From contig NC_092326.1 of NCBI RefSeq assembly GCF_036785885.1, positions 39,394,287 to 39,458,286 on the forward strand: a stretch of DNA of 64,000 bases. Reading direction: 5' to 3'. This DNA comes from Coffea arabica (lineage: Eukaryota; Streptophyta; Magnoliopsida; Gentianales; Rubiaceae). The notes under the pieces were generated by a model. That model saw only the letters and a program-made list of their open reading frames with translations. It made no database searches and was not told where the DNA came from. Of the stretch, positions 43,838-56,949 are shown piece by piece (the stretch's first letter is position 1; each line of letters opens with the position of its first letter). The position numbers and the translations under genes were made by a program.

Positions 43838-46300
43838 ATGCATCATGGGCAAAGTGGTGCAGGGGTGATGTTTCATTCTTCTTTGGCTTTTGTTGTGATC
43901 TTTGGCTCAAAAAACAGATTTATCACAACGTTGACAACTGGATTGAGAGCAAAACCATTAGCGTCCAAAGTTGGGAGTCTCATTGTTGTTGCTTCAATTG
44001 CAAAAGCTCTTTCAGAGCCTGGAGGAACTAGAAACCTGGATAAGAACATGGCCTCTGTTAACTTGTCTGAGGATCTTGTTCTCCAAGTTCTCCGCAGGAA
44101 CTCTCTGGCAGCATCTAAAAAGTTGGATTTCTTTCACTGGTGCTCTCTTAGGCCCAACTACAAGCACTCTGTGGGTACTTACTCTCAGATGTTTCATACA
44201 ATCTGTCACTGCCCTCAATACCATGATGAGATTTTTAATCTTCTCACTTCCTTGAAGCGTGATGGCTTGGTCCTTGATTCAACAACCTTCAAGCTGATCC
44301 TCGATGCTTTTATCCGATCTGGAAGATTCGACTCTGCACTGGAAATTTTGAACCACGTGGAGAAAGATTTATGCATGACAATCTCGTTAAACGCTGATTT
44401 GTATAGCTCTATCCTCATTGCCCTTGTCCGTAAAGGCCAGCTTGGTATAGCTCTTTCAATCTTCCTCAAACTCTTGGAGAATTCCAGTACAAATGGAAAT
44501 AGTGGCATTCTTGATGCTGTTTCTTGTAATGAGCTGCTTGTTGGTCTTAGGAAGGCTGATATGAGGGATCAATTCAAGCAAGTATTTCATAAACTGAGAG
44601 AAATTGGATCCTTTCCATTGGATAGATGGGGTTATAATATATGCATTCATGCATTTGGGTGTTGGGATGATCTGGCTACTTCTTTAAGTCTCTTCAAAGA
44701 GATGAAGGATAAGAGTGGTTCCTTTAGCCCTGATCTATGCACATACAACAGCCTTATCCAAGTGCTGTGCTTGGTTGGGAAGGTAAATGATGCCCTTGTT
44801 GTCTGGGAAGAACTCAAGAGCTCCTCTGGTCATGAGCCTGATTTGTTCACTTACCGTATCCTCATTCAGGGCTGTTCTAAAGCCTACCGGATAGGTGATG
44901 CCTCGAAAATATTTGCTGAGATGCAGTATAGGGGGTTTCGTCCTGACACTGTTGTTTATAACTCCCTCTTGGATGGGTTATTGAAAGCGAGGAAGTTAGT
45001 GGAAGCTTGCAATTTGTTCGAGAAAATGGTTGATGAAGATGGTGTCAGGGCTTCTTGTTGGACCTACAATATACTCATTGATGGCTTGTTCAGGAATGGA
45101 AGGGCTGCAGCTGCATATAGCTTGTTTCTTGATCTGAAGAAGAAGAGCAATAACTTTGTGGATGAAATAACTTATAGCATTGTTGTTTTGCATCTTTGTA
45201 AGGAGGATCAAGTTGAGGAAGCTCTGCAGTTGGTGGAGGAGATGGAAGCTAGAGGGTTTGTTGTTGATTTGGTTACCATAACTTCCCTGCTGATTGCACT
45301 TTATAGGAACGGTATGTGGGATTCAATAGAAAGACTGATGAAGTACATTAGAGATGGGAATTTTGTGTCAAATGTTCTCAAGTGGAAAGCAACTATGGAG
45401 GCATCACTAAAAGTCCCACAAAGCAAGAAAAAGGATTTTGCGCCTATGTTTCCTTTGAGGGGAAACTTTACTGATATTTTGAGTCTATTAAGCTCAGCCG
45501 ACAGACAAATTGATTCTAGTCTTGCTGCAGGAAATGTTGAGCCAAAAGTTGATGATTTTGATGAGTGGTCATCTTCCCCACATATGGATCTCCTTGCCAA
45601 TGAAGTCAGCCCTGCCAGTTTATTCTCTTTGTCTAGAGGAAAAAGGGTTGAGGCCAAGGAAACAGATTCTTTTGATATCGACATGGTCAATACGTACCTA
45701 TCCATTTTTTTGTCCAAGGGGAAGTTGAGCTTGGCTTGTAAACTATTTGAGATTTTCACCAACATGGGTGTTGATCCAGTTAGTTACACTTACAATTCCA
45801 TAATGAGTTCATTTGTTAAGAAGGGTTACTTCAATGAGGCTTGGGGTGTTCTCCAAGGCATGGGTGAGATGCTTTGCCCTGCAGATATAGCAACCTATAA
45901 CGTTATAATTCAATGCTTGGGAAAGATGGGAAGGGCAGATCTTGCCAGTGCTGTCCTTGATAAATTGATGAAGCAAGGTGGTTATCTAGACATAGTTATG
46001 TATAACACATTGATTAATGCACTTGGGAAGGCAGGTCGTATAGAGGAGGCAATCAAGCTGTTTCATCAGATGCAGACTAGCGGGATAAGCCCTGATGTTA
46101 TCACATACAATACACTCATTGAAGTTCATTCTAAGGCTGGGAGACTAAAAGATGCCTACAAGTTCTTAAAGATGATGCTGGATGCAGGATGTGCCCCAAA
46201 CCATGTGACTGACACAACGTTGGATTTTCTGGAGATGGAAATAGAAAAATTGAGATACCATAAGGCATCAATGAACCGCTCTGCAGATGATTGTTCTTAA
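43838..46300 (+). CDS. P-class pentatricopeptide repeat protein, At4g01570-like
   Basis: An intronless frame of 820 residues, the usual structure and size for plant PPR genes. These bind single-stranded RNA in mitochondria or plastids and assist splicing, stability or translation of organellar transcripts. Repeats of about 35 residues are plain, for example FSPDLCTYNSLIQVLC, HEPDLFTYRILIQGCSKAYR, FRPDTVVYNSLLDGLLKA, SCWTYNILIDGLFRNGR, PADIATYNVIIQCLGKMGR and ISPDVITYNTLIEVHSKAGR. A low-complexity non-PPR linker at about residues 520-610 separates the two repeat arrays. There is no E, DYW or SMR domain at the C-terminus. The resemblance to At4g01570 is from the shared SKKLDFF-W start region and overall layout. 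The first ATG at 43838 was taken; one at 43868 is also possible. The N-terminus looks like an organelle-targeting peptide. Confidence 0.92.
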   Translation: MHHGQSGAGVMFHSSLAFVVIFGSKNRFITTLTTGLRAKPLASKVGSLIVVASIAKALSEPGGTRNLDKNMASVNLSEDLVLQVLRRNSLAASKKLDFFHWCSLRPNYKHSVGTYSQMFHTICHCPQYHDEIFNLLTSLKRDGLVLDSTTFKLILDAFIRSGRFDSALEILNHVEKDLCMTISLNADLYSSILIALVRKGQLGIALSIFLKLLENSSTNGNSGILDAVSCNELLVGLRKADMRDQFKQVFHKLREIGSFPLDRWGYNICIHAFGCWDDLATSLSLFKEMKDKSGSFSPDLCTYNSLIQVLCLVGKVNDALVVWEELKSSSGHEPDLFTYRILIQGCSKAYRIGDASKIFAEMQYRGFRPDTVVYNSLLDGLLKARKLVEACNLFEKMVDEDGVRASCWTYNILIDGLFRNGRAAAAYSLFLDLKKKSNNFVDEITYSIVVLHLCKEDQVEEALQLVEEMEARGFVVDLVTITSLLIALYRNGMWDSIERLMKYIRDGNFVSNVLKWKATMEASLKVPQSKKKDFAPMFPLRGNFTDILSLLSSADRQIDSSLAAGNVEPKVDDFDEWSSSPHMDLLANEVSPASLFSLSRGKRVEAKETDSFDIDMVNTYLSIFLSKGKLSLACKLFEIFTNMGVDPVSYTYNSIMSSFVKKGYFNEAWGVLQGMGEMLCPADIATYNVIIQCLGKMGRADLASAVLDKLMKQGGYLDIVMYNTLINALGKAGRIEEAIKLFHQMQTSGISPDVITYNTLIEVHSKAGRLKDAYKFLKMMLDAGCAPNHVTDTTLDFLEMEIEKLRYHKASMNRSADDCS

Positions 46301-47579
46301 AGAGCAAGCTTGTGGTTGTCCTTGCTAAAGGTATGTTCTAATCACTTTGCGTCTAAGAATTAGTCCCACTACAGTGAAAAACAGGACTGCATCCCCAGGA
46401 CAAATCGTTGTTAATAGTAAGGGTTGATGCAGTGAATTTAAAATTTTAACTCTGCATGAATTGAATTACTTAACCATATCCAGCTGTGTACCTGTAAGTT
46501 CCTCATTTGACCAAATGCATAAATAGTCCCTTTTTTTCACAACTGAAGAGGAAAAATGAAGGAAAAGTTTTGGAATTAAAAAAGATGCTTATCAAAATTA
46601 TATCACTGATCTCCTTCATTGGGAGAACTGAGAAGAAAATGGATAATAAGAGTACCATATGTAGCTTAATGTAATAAATCTCATTGTATTTGCATCCAGT
46701 TCATAGAGAACAGAGAATGTCCTGCAAAACTGTGTTAAGTTACGATAAATTTACCTTGTTTTCTTTATAATAAGTGTGAGGCAGAATTTGCAATTCAATT
46801 GAATTAACAAAACCCTGGCTTGCAAGGTTAAGAATGCTTCCAAAGTCTAAAGAATTCAAGACTATATCCAGAAACAAACAAACAAAAAGGAGGAAGGGTT
46901 AATAATTCACTGGAACGGCTTAAGGAGGCATAAAACCTTCCTTGATTTGAGACAAAACCCTGGATTTTGGATTGAAGTTGAAGAGTTTTGTTGATTACTT
47001 TTCACAAGAGAATGTTAATGATTACTAGGCAGAAGTAATTTGTGGCATTTAATAAGCAGCAGTTTCATTCGGACAGTGCATAGGTAAATGAAATTCAAGA
47101 GAGAAGAGGAATAGATCACAAGACCTATAAAAGCTTGAGGTATTGGGTATATCCCAACTGTTTGGCCAGTGCTTGGACGATGGATCAGGAAAAGTTTCTA
47201 GAAGTCTATATCAGGATTGACTTTAACACACTGCCATTGTCTAATTCAGATGGCGTTCTAATCAGATATCTTGTTGCCCAAAAGAAGAAGACAAAAGTGG
47301 AAGACAAAAAAAGAAAAGATAGAAAAGTAGATGGCAGCATTTGGCCCTTCAGCTTCTATAACCAAGAATTATCTTCAATTCATTTCTCCTTTTTGCTTAT
47401 TATTTTCCCAAGAAAGAAAAGATGTCAAATTTATTTAAATTAGATCTGTGACTCTTCTAACCAAGAAGTGGTTGGGAGCATTTTCATAATGATGTATACA
47501 TATCTTGGTGGATTTGCCAGATGATTTGCCGACTTGAATATGAATAGAAGCTCTCAGGCATGAACGTGCTAATCTGCAG
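46301..47579 (+). other. Intergenic, 3' flank of the PPR gene
   Basis: Probably 3' UTR for the first few hundred bases, then AT-rich sequence with no supported gene. The ORF at 47135-47443 lacks a known domain. Confidence 0.5.
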
Positions 47580-48113
47580 GATAAGAAAACAGAATGAAAA
47601 GTTCACAGTTGCAGCAGTCTTTATAGAAGACCTTTTGGCTCTCAGTGAGGAAAAGTTACTGGAAGACCTCTTGGATCTCAGTGAGGAAAAGTTACTGGAT
47701 ACAGGTTACACATGCCTGATTTGAAGCTGTACCTTACCATAAAACCAGGGATCCAACTTCACTGCTTAATCGGGTGGCGCTCAACAAAAGTTGGGTCGCA
47801 TATCATTTACCCCGCATGTGGCACCTTGCCAAGCCCTCACGTACAGAACCACCATCACCACCACCGTGGAGCGGATTAGAGTTCAGAGATGCCACCAAAT
47901 GTCCAACGGGAGCAGCAGCCTCACCGCTGTCAAAAATGCTTATCGATCTATACATTTACCAGGAGAGCAAAAGTAACACCTCCTTCAATGCTGCCTCCTC
48001 CAGAACTTCAAGTGAGGCAGGAATACATGATTAGGCAGCAACAACAGGAAAGAGGAAGCTGGCTAGTGAGCAGATGCAGAAAGCTAATTATCGTTGCCAA
48101 ATTTGTAACATGT
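47580..48113 (+). pseudogene. Possible gene relic with Cys-pair motifs
   Basis: Two pieces look coding-like but do not form an intact gene. After a CTGCAG acceptor (ending 47579), a frame reads NEKFTVAAVFIEDLLALSEE and then a second copy of the 12-residue unit EDLLxLSEEKLL, ending in TGA near 47722. Further right, a frame from 47889 gives QREQQPHRCQKCLSIYTF and PPPELQVRQEY with Q-rich sequence. A frame change near 48052 is then needed to reach KLASEQMQKANYRCQICNML and a stop near 48117. The CxxC pairs suggest a degraded zinc-finger-type protein, but I recognise no family. It could be chance. Confidence 0.3.
47626..47697. repeat. Two-copy 36-bp tandem repeat
   Basis: GAAGACCTTTTGGCTCTCAG onwards (47626) is repeated from 47662 with two or three changes. 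The 36-bp period keeps a reading frame of 12 codons. Confidence 0.9.
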
Positions 48114-48117
48114 TGTA

Positions 48118-48789
48118 GCCCAAGGCATGCCAAGTCCGAGTTGTTTTGTTCCAGGCCTCTAGAGATGAAGTGATATTGTGTACAAGCAAAGAATCATTTT
48201 TTATGGTCTACGCGTTTATGTTTTCTGGGATTTTGTTCATCGCGCCTTCTTGATATGATCTAGTTTCAAATTTGTGTAGAGGACTACGAGGAGCTAGAAG
48301 TTATTTACCAAGCAAACAAGTCCCTGTTCAGAAATTAAAAAGAAACTTGCAATTGCGGAATGCAACTCTGCTGAGTTCTGTAAATTTCACCTTTGATTGA
48401 TTCCTCGGTGCAGTAGTTTTTCACTCAAATGAAAGTGATGCGTAGTTGCAAAACGCTTGATATTCAAGTCTTCTCAATCAAACCTAGCCAGGCGCCTTGA
48501 CAAATTTGCAGAACTTCACATACATAGATTTAATTACAAAAGTAATAGTCTGAAGCTATCGTGTATACCCCAATTTCCTCCTTTTTCTCCTTCCCTGAGT
48601 GATCCATGGCATCTGTATACAAATAATAGGCAGCTAAGTGCGTGCTTCATCCTCCCAACACTCAAAAGAGAACACCAACGTCAAAAAGAAGTAAATAAAC
48701 AAATAGCAATATGCTTGCAGGTTGGCAGCTCGATTGACTACTGAAACCACAGGCAGGCATCCAGCTGATTGATCAAATAGGTCAACTGC
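48118..48789. other. Intergenic, 3' flank of GCP2
   Basis: No gene is seen. The right-hand part should be the 3' UTR of the minus-strand gene ending at 48790. Confidence 0.5.
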
Positions 48790-51700
48790 TCACTGGTCCT
48801 TCCCTACACCTAGAATCCATTGTGCAAGATGAGTCAAATACGGCTCTGCTCGAGAACTGTTGCTCAGAATTGGACCTAAACTCTGAAGCTCAGCACTAAA
48901 ATCCCTCTCAAATTTCCTAGACATTGAAATTTTTGCATGGATGAGAGAATTGAACAGAAAAGAGATGAAGCAAGAAATGTGTAGCACAAAATTGTCTTGA
49001 CATACAGGATTGATTCAATGACTGATGCATTTTCAGGTGCTAATTTCAGCGTCTGAGATCGGCTCCTTAGTTTCAATCTCTTGTACTTTTCAGTCTCAAG
49101 AGAGCCATTAGATACAATTCCAGTGGGGATGTCAACAGAAGACGTAATTAATCGCTGTATTGCTGCTGCATAGCGAAGGCATAATAGCTTCAGCCTCTCC
49201 ACCTTCTGCTAGGTTAAGGCAACTTCATTAATCAGATCAAAACCAGGAAATTCAAGTTGAGGAAAAACCATTAGTAAGAACTTGTATGATGCAATTGTTG
49301 ACTAAGAAGACGTGAAGTTAAGAAGGTATCAAAAGAGAATGAAAAGGTTTAAAACAAACTCCTGAGAAAGGCTACCTTCCGAGCAAAGAATATGATATCT
49401 GCAATAGACTTTCCTATCCCCTTTAAGCCTCCAAACAACATCAAACAAACAAATAGGCAGGGAAAGATAGCAAACTGCAAGCAAAAACCTAATAAATCTT
49501 ACAAACCTTGAGAAGAACTGGTGAAAGAAGTAAACATTCCCTCAAACATTTCTCAAGGAAAAATTCATGATATTCAATAACCTGCAGAAAATGATCAATA
49601 TCAGAAGAGGAAATTAGAAGGGATGAAAATGATTGAGATAAAAAAAAAACATGACAACTGAGGTTCTATGGCAGATTGCATTCTTCCTACCTCATCAATG
49701 CTCTTAGCAGTTTGAAGCCTATTATGCATCACATGCCAATTTGGCTCCAAAACCTGAAAATCAAGATATTGAATGAAATGATGACAGGATCAGCCTGTCC
49801 GACAATCTTCAAAAATAATGGCCATATTGAAGCAAAAATATGCAGATATTTTTATTTTTGCTTTAAAAACTTAATTCAAGTCATAAAGGATGATAGGATG
49901 CAAAGAAGGTGACAGTTAATTTTTATCCAAAAATCTCGAGAACACACAGGGAAATCATAGGATGAGAACTACCTCGAAGGTCAAGTAGTGTACAAGGCTA
50001 TTAATGAATCTAAGCATGCTGCGACACAACAAAGATGACACAGAGATTGCAATCCCCTGCATGTCAAGTCTGCGAACACCCTACAACATGAAGAAAAAAA
50101 AAAGACAAGGTTAGAAGAAGGGGGGAATAAGGGACACATAGCTAAGGAACACATAGCGAAAGAAACAGAAGCCACATACTTGATGCATTTGCCATGCTGC
50201 ACAAAGTTGCCTGTTAACATGCTTGCAATGAAATAGAAAGCGGAAAATAAGCTGATATCTTGTCAAAGCTTTTCTCGAGATAACAAGAGATAATGGCCAT
50301 TGAACCTGACAGAGGATTGATGACATAACAAAGTTAACTAAATCAAATACAGGACTTCAAATATGCCCACATACATGTTTAAAAGCAGAAATAGGAGATA
50401 AGGACATCATCTCGGCACTAAATATATAGCATACTAATAACAACCTATTGATTTTATTCACAATCAACAAAAAAGAACTTCCTTGGGTTTTTAGCCATGA
50501 TTGGACATCAGAAAGCTAGTGAAAATTTAGCTCTAGAAAGCAAGTTCAGAAAGCTGGTCCTGCCAAGAAGAGAAACAGAAGATCAGGAGAGGAAATGCAC
50601 TGAACCGATACCTTATAACTCAAAGAAAATGTCTCCAACCCAGTGATGCTCAATTGTTCTTCCAACTCGTTACTATCAGAGACAGTCTGGCTAATCTCAA
50701 GATCTTTGAGGGTGTTCAACCTTTTCAACAATGTAGTTTTTTCCTGCAAGAAATATGGTGACACCTTAAAAGCAGAAAATTCGGTATGAAGTATTTCGCG
50801 AAATGTTTTGCTGGCTCATGTTTCCCAGATAAAAGACAAATATTTACTGACCACACAACATGCTAAGTCTTCGTGACAAGGATCTGCTGCAGCAGCTGTG
50901 GTCCTCAGGGCAAGATCCAATAGTGACTAATTTGCATGGGAAAAGGATACACACATAAACAAACTTTGCAGTTTCAAGTTTTGATTAACATCAGAAAAAA
51001 TATATTCTTAGGCATCATTCTTGCTTTACATAATAATAAATAGACAAGAACCTGCAGCTTCTCAGCAGAGATATCATCTGGCTTTTTGCTTAGCTCTTCT
51101 CGAGCTATATCCATAAAGTGAACCAAGAAATCACCCTACAAAGGCAAGACACAAGAAAATTCAATTATTTAACATAAGCCTTGGTGATCCTCCATGGAGA
51201 CAAGAATATCAACAAAATTTGGAGAAGACAATTATTACGCGAATAGTAGGTCAAGGCAATGAAAAAAAAAATTATGACAAGAACCTTAAGATGTAAAGAA
51301 AGCTAGAAGTAATTCTGTGAATTGTAGATTCTCAACTATGATCACCTACTTATTTATACTCCAATATAAGTTTGAGATACGTGCATCTTAATTTACATCC
51401 CAAGACAAATTCTTAAACATAACATGAGGAAGCCCTCCCTCCACTTGTGAATGAGCTCATACCTGGTCAAGAAGAAGATAGTGCTTGATTGACCGCAGCT
51501 TTGCCATCAGATCGTACTGCAAAACAAAAGAAAAAATACATAAGTGCACCACAGGAGAAAGTAATTGCAGTCGTTGAAAGCCTAGGTTCTTAAATCACAC
51601 AAGCAAAATTACTTGGAAGATCAAAGGCTTATCTAAAATCATACCTTTTCTTTAATGAGATTTAATAGCTCACCACTAGCATAATCATAAGCAGCCTTAA

Positions 51701-54700
51701 TACACTCAAGATGATGATGATTTGATCCCACACTTGTCAATTTTGAATTTTCAGCTACAGGGACCTATGGAAAACAATCTAATCAAGAGCTTGAACCATG
51801 TGATTCAGAAAAGATTAGGATGTAAAATATTCATGACATGCACCAAAAACCAATTAAACTGAAAAAGGGGGAAAATAAGGATATATTCATTTTTCACTAA
51901 TGTAGGTCCATGATGTTAATCTGGAAAGTGTAGACATAATGGAACAACTCCATAAACCTGAATATTGTGCCCACATTCTCTCATAACGTTCAAATATTTC
52001 CCAGTGGTCAAGATTGTTTCAGCAGCAGTTGCAAGGAAGCTAGGAACATCATCTTTGAGGCTGTAGCGTTGTTGCCAATACTTAGCGTCATAATCTTGAG
52101 CAAGACTCTCCTACAAGAGTAGCAATATCAGCATAAAGAAAGAATTCTAATCACTTTCCAAAGTAAGCCATACCTTTTGAAGAGACTTATTCTCAGAAAT
52201 GAAAAATTCACCATAGGGATCATCAATCACTCCTTCATATACCCATCTGAAATTTCAGTAAGTTGACTCAGTTCCACCATTGGATTTTATGTATTCGAGA
52301 CAATGAAGGAGCATATAAAAGATAGAACTTTCAACTTTGCATTTTCAACAATGTGTAATTAGTAGGCTAACATTTCCATAAAACTTTATAAAGCATATTC
52401 TGAAATTTCTTGTGGAAGTATCTAGGTATATGTTGCAACTATGTAGAGAATATTAATCCATTTTGTTGTGCTTACTCATAAAGCAGGTGTGGCTTTTCTT
52501 GTATGCCATGTTGCAGCTGTAAGTAGAACAGAATATCTGGCTAACAGCTAGTAAATGCAGGCTGTACGGTAACAAATAGATCGTTTGTTGTGTATTAAAT
52601 TCACCTTGGGGATGATAGAGAGGTCAAAATCAAGAAAGTCGCAAAGGAGGAAGGCGGAGATCTTATAATGTGAAAGAAGAGTCATGGAGGTAGCTAAGGC
52701 GATATTAACAACATTTCCACAACAGAAATGAGATTTGCTATTCTTAGGAAAATGGCCTAATCTTGATTTTGAACTGTGAGCACGTTAATCAAAGTATAAT
52801 AAAAGAATGAGATGAGTCTGTCCAAACTCATACCAACTTCTGTTGAATACCTTTCCAATATTCTAAGGTATGCAGCATTTGCACATTGTATCATCTTTTC
52901 CAGCAAAGATCTCACAACATGATCACCAGCCATGGCCTTGGCCTGGAAATAAAGAATCATGAAAAAGATAAATGTCAAGGAACTAAGTGATGTGACCTGC
53001 TGAATTTAACATTCCACGGGTAAAGCAGGCTAAAACTCTTCAAAATTTTTGATACTTGTTTCTTCTAACCTGACTCTGCAAAAGGTTGAGAACTGTAGAA
53101 CCTATAAAGTTATTGGCTGAAACCTTCCTTATCACTATTGACAAAGCTTGCATTGATCCCATCATTGGCTGAATTAGTTAGTATGAAGAAGTTAGTACAC
53201 ATACTCGAAGCTAAACATTTGAGGAGAGAAGTTAGTATGTATGAACAAGGCAAACCTGGCAGTAGAACCAAAGTCCTTGAACAGAAAGCCTCCCTAATCT
53301 AAACTGGTGTTCAAGCTGGGCCACCAAGGCTTGGTAATCCTGCAACAGGATTAAGAATGTTCATTAGAACTACACTGCAGTACCCATAAGTCATACTTCA
53401 GTCCAGAATCACGAGCAAACAGCAGAAAATTCCATCCATTTAGATGTCTCCAAGGATGAATGCTTATTTATATCTTGTATGTGACATACATAAACAGATC
53501 ACTAAATAAAAGTTGACTTTTTGGGAGGAAAAACTTACAAGGAACCTACGGTGTTCACATACCTTTGAAAAGGGGGAAACAAGAAACTAAAAATTTTTCC
53601 CAGGATGCAAAAGAATATACAGTAGAAGTTTCTGGAAGCAAGAGTCAAGTAAAAAAGCAAGAATAACCTCTCATGGAAATAAGTTATTCTACGACTTACA
53701 GCACAAGAAACCTACAAGAAGGAGTGCCCTCAGAGCAGCAGCAAATGCATGGTTAACTAAGCCATGCTTGGACAGCGACCTCGACTCAACAAATTGATTA
53801 ATTAACAAATAGCTCTCACACAAAGGAAAGATCCTTTTCGCAGATTCCTGCAATGTTTATAATACAAAAGGAGAGTTAACTTTAACGTCAATTATATCCC
53901 AAGAAAAAATGCATCTTTACCACACCAACGCTGCAGTAGAAACTCAACATTACAAAATGTGATCTTAAAGCAAGATAAATTTTTCTCTGCAATCTAAATA
54001 ATCCCAAGTTGCAATGACATGATCACGGACGAATATATTGCTCTTGCTATGGAATGGGTTAAGCCTGGCAAGCAAGGATCATGTCATACTAACCTGCAGA
54101 GTCAAACCCATTGATGGATCAACTTGAAATGCTACAGTATCTTCCTTCCCTCGCACTCTTTTTATTGAAATGTACCGCCCTTCAATCCCAACCAAAGCAG
54201 ACAAGAGATCATCAATTACAATCAATTCCTGTACATGAAAGGCCAGTTAGGTCAATCTGCATGTGTTTTATAATGCATATAACTAAAAAAAAATAATCTC
54301 ATTTACTCGTAGTCATGGAACCGCTACATGCTGTATGTTTTTAGAGCTCTGAAAACTTAAATGGATAATAAGAAATGATAAATGAAGACAAGCAATAGTT
54401 ACGATACAAAACATAAGGTCTACAGATACCAGCTATAATAAGACGTGCAATACCAAAAATTATTGCATTAATAGTAGCTATACACATTGTCACATTCTTT
54501 CCTCACATTGCCTAAATACAGCAGCTCTGCGAGTTTTTCACCTTTATTTTTTTAATTACATTTTAGATCAACTAGAAGTTGCCCGATTGTTTCCAAAACC
54601 TTTAGTACACTAAGGAGCACAAAAATAACCCTATGATCACCTGGCATAGAAATAACATAAAACCGAACACCCATCAGCTTGCAAGGGAAAAGAGAACTGC

Positions 54701-55180
54701 GATGTTGAGTTAATCAATCTTTCAAGGACATGATAACCAAGAAATGAAAAAAAAAAAAAAAAAAAGGCGATTAATTTCATAATCCAGCTGCATTAACAAA
54801 CCTGAATTGACGCATGGTAGCAACCTATGGCCTTGTCCAACCTTGCACTACATAGAATTGAACAATAAAATCCACACAAAAATCAATTCATTCATATTTT
54901 TTTTAATGCTAGCAATTAAAAACAAGGACACTAAGTACTAGTAATAAAAATGTCGCCTTACTCAAAAGAATCTGCAATAAAACCCCTGGATTCAGAAGTG
55001 AAGATGGTGTCCTGCACAAACATTTTGAAAAAACCAGCTCAAGATATTGCAGCAATAAAAACATCATTGGAATGGAAGTAAAGAGAGAGAGAGAGAGGGA
55101 ACCTGGTGAAAGCGGCCGGTGAGAAAAGGGCGATCGAGGTTCCATCGAGGAGTTGAAGGAGCAACGGCGGAAGAATCCAT
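48790..55180 (-). CDS. GCP2: Gamma-tubulin complex component 2 (Spc97 family)
   Basis: GCP2 pairs with GCP3 and gamma-tubulin to make the small complex that nucleates microtubules at the nuclear envelope and cortex. Twenty-one coding exons, 5' to 3': 55180-55103, 55011-54962, 54847-54802, 54228-54094, 53847-53716, 53339-53256, 53168-53070, 52942-52851, 52246-52174, 52110-51958, 51764-51645, 51516-51463, 51135-51052, 50926-50852, 50743-50612, 50305-50180, 50080-49973, 49753-49691, 49581-49507, 49205-49006, 48916-48790. All are GT-AG and in phase, giving 701 aa against about 680 in Arabidopsis. Recognisable stretches are [84 protein letters not shown] and [12 protein letters not shown]. They span both grip domains, the C-terminal one binding gamma-tubulin. 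The exon 8/9 join (ILER-WVYEG) skips a coding-like stretch in intron 8. Confidence 0.96.
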
Positions 55181-56949
55181 GGGGCTTTTTCAACTAACTC
55201 AACTAACTATAACCCTAATTACTTAAGAATTTGTCTTCTGGAAGTGCATACAATCAGAAAATTGAATCCCTAGTTACTGATTTGATCATGAAATCTTGCA
55301 GATTAAAGCACATTTCAACAATATCGATCCCCAAACCCTTGATTAGATACAAACAAATACTACATACTAGCGTACTGTCAGCAGGGTAGACGTCACACTC
55401 TCTCTTGCGAGTTTTTTTTGTCTTTTCTTTTCTTTCTTTTTAGTTAAGTGGCGTTTCCTCTGTTTTTTTCTTTTTCTATTTATTTTTTGGACGGGAGTGT
55501 TTTATTATCGGCGGCAGCCCCGCCAAATCATTTCAAACGAGCATTTATAAGTCTGGACTAATAAATCTAATCTACCTCCGCCCTTGGACAGAATCTATAG
55601 AAAAATTCTTTCTATGCATTTTTTAATTACGTTTTATCTCATATATACTATTGTATTGTTAAGATTTATTTATTTTTAATAGAAACTTACAATCCATATA
55701 AATTCACTTCGCTACTTCTATAGCGGAATTTTTATTTTCTTGTTAAAAATGATAAAATCACCCCCTTCCAAATCCAAATTTGCATTTGGACCTTGAAGGG
55801 TGATTCTAGCATTTTATTCAACAATACTTGTGCAAATAAAATTCAAGTTGTGGCATTAACATCGATATTCTTTATTTTTTGAGAGAGATGGGAGTTTGGT
55901 AAAAAATTTCTTTTTGGTACATTTTTTATTACTAGTAGGAATGACACTCCTTAGGTGTGTGCAAATCTAAAATAAATAAATAAATAAATAAAAGCAAAGG
56001 AGTTTTTAGGTTTTTTTTTTTTTTTTTTTTTTGTAGTTGTTGGAAGTTTTTTCAAGACATGTAAATGGAAGCGTTGTCCTTTTTCTTTTGCATTAGAAGT
56101 TTGGAAGTTTTGTTATGCTTCTAAAAATGGAATACCAGGGTTGAAAGATGAATCAAACTATTTGATGCTTAATTTGAATTTAATTTGATAAGAATTCGTT
56201 CAAACTTGATTCGCAACCTAGTCAAATTGAACAACATTTTACATTTGATAACATTCAAACTCGATAAAAAAATTCGTTCAAGTTCGATTCGTCAAATAAA
56301 CAAATCAATCTCGAACAAAAATTCTAATCTCGTTAATACAATCAAACAAGTTTGAGCACGAGAATGTTCGTCTTGATTCGATTCGTTTACGCCTTCGCTT
56401 TTCAACAGCTTTTACTGCTATCTTGGTGCATCCCAAAGTTAATACTGCATTTTATATGGGATATTTAGCCATTGTTGGTTTTCCATTTAACATAATTCAT
56501 GAGCAACTCTGTGGATAGGATAACTTCTATCTATTGGAGATTTGACTTGCAAATTATGCATTTGTATTTTTGTTTATGAGTAAATAGAGATGAATTCTCA
56601 TTTTCGTCAAGGAACTACTTTGCATGTCCAAGCCCAAGTTTTGAGAAGTGAAAATACTAATGGGCTGGACAAAGCGCTGTGTAACATTTGCTTTATTGGG
56701 CTTCCCGAGCCAGTTAAAACTGTCTGCAACGATCTGCAATCCGTCATCTACTGGAAGAAAAAATCGTGGGGGAACGGGAAACTACCGTTTGTTAATAAAT
56801 CGTTGGTGTCATAAAAACCAGAGGGGAGAGACAGCAGAGAGCGTAGACCCCCGATCTCCTATCTCATCTTAGAGCTTTAAGCAGCTGAATTTCATCTCCA
56901 TTTCGATCTCGCAAGCGAGAGGTATAATTCATATAGGATTAATTGTTCA
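55181..56949. other. Divergent intergenic region between GCP2 and the V-ATPase H gene
   Basis: It serves as 5' flank for both genes, which are transcribed away from each other. The GCP2 5' UTR should occupy the left part. The right end (about 56815-56949) is a purine-rich leader of the V-ATPase gene. Homopolymer T runs lie near 56010-56032. A TTCGATTCG/CTCGAT-rich patch (about 56150-56400) resembles the subterminal sequence of hAT-type repeats. No further gene is supported. Confidence 0.55.

Noticed and set aside
49361-49460. Minus-strand open stretch [10 protein letters not shown] between GCP2 exons 19 and 20
   Set aside because: Exon 19 joins exon 20 directly to restore LLK-KVERLK, as in the family. 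The stretch would insert residues absent from homologues.
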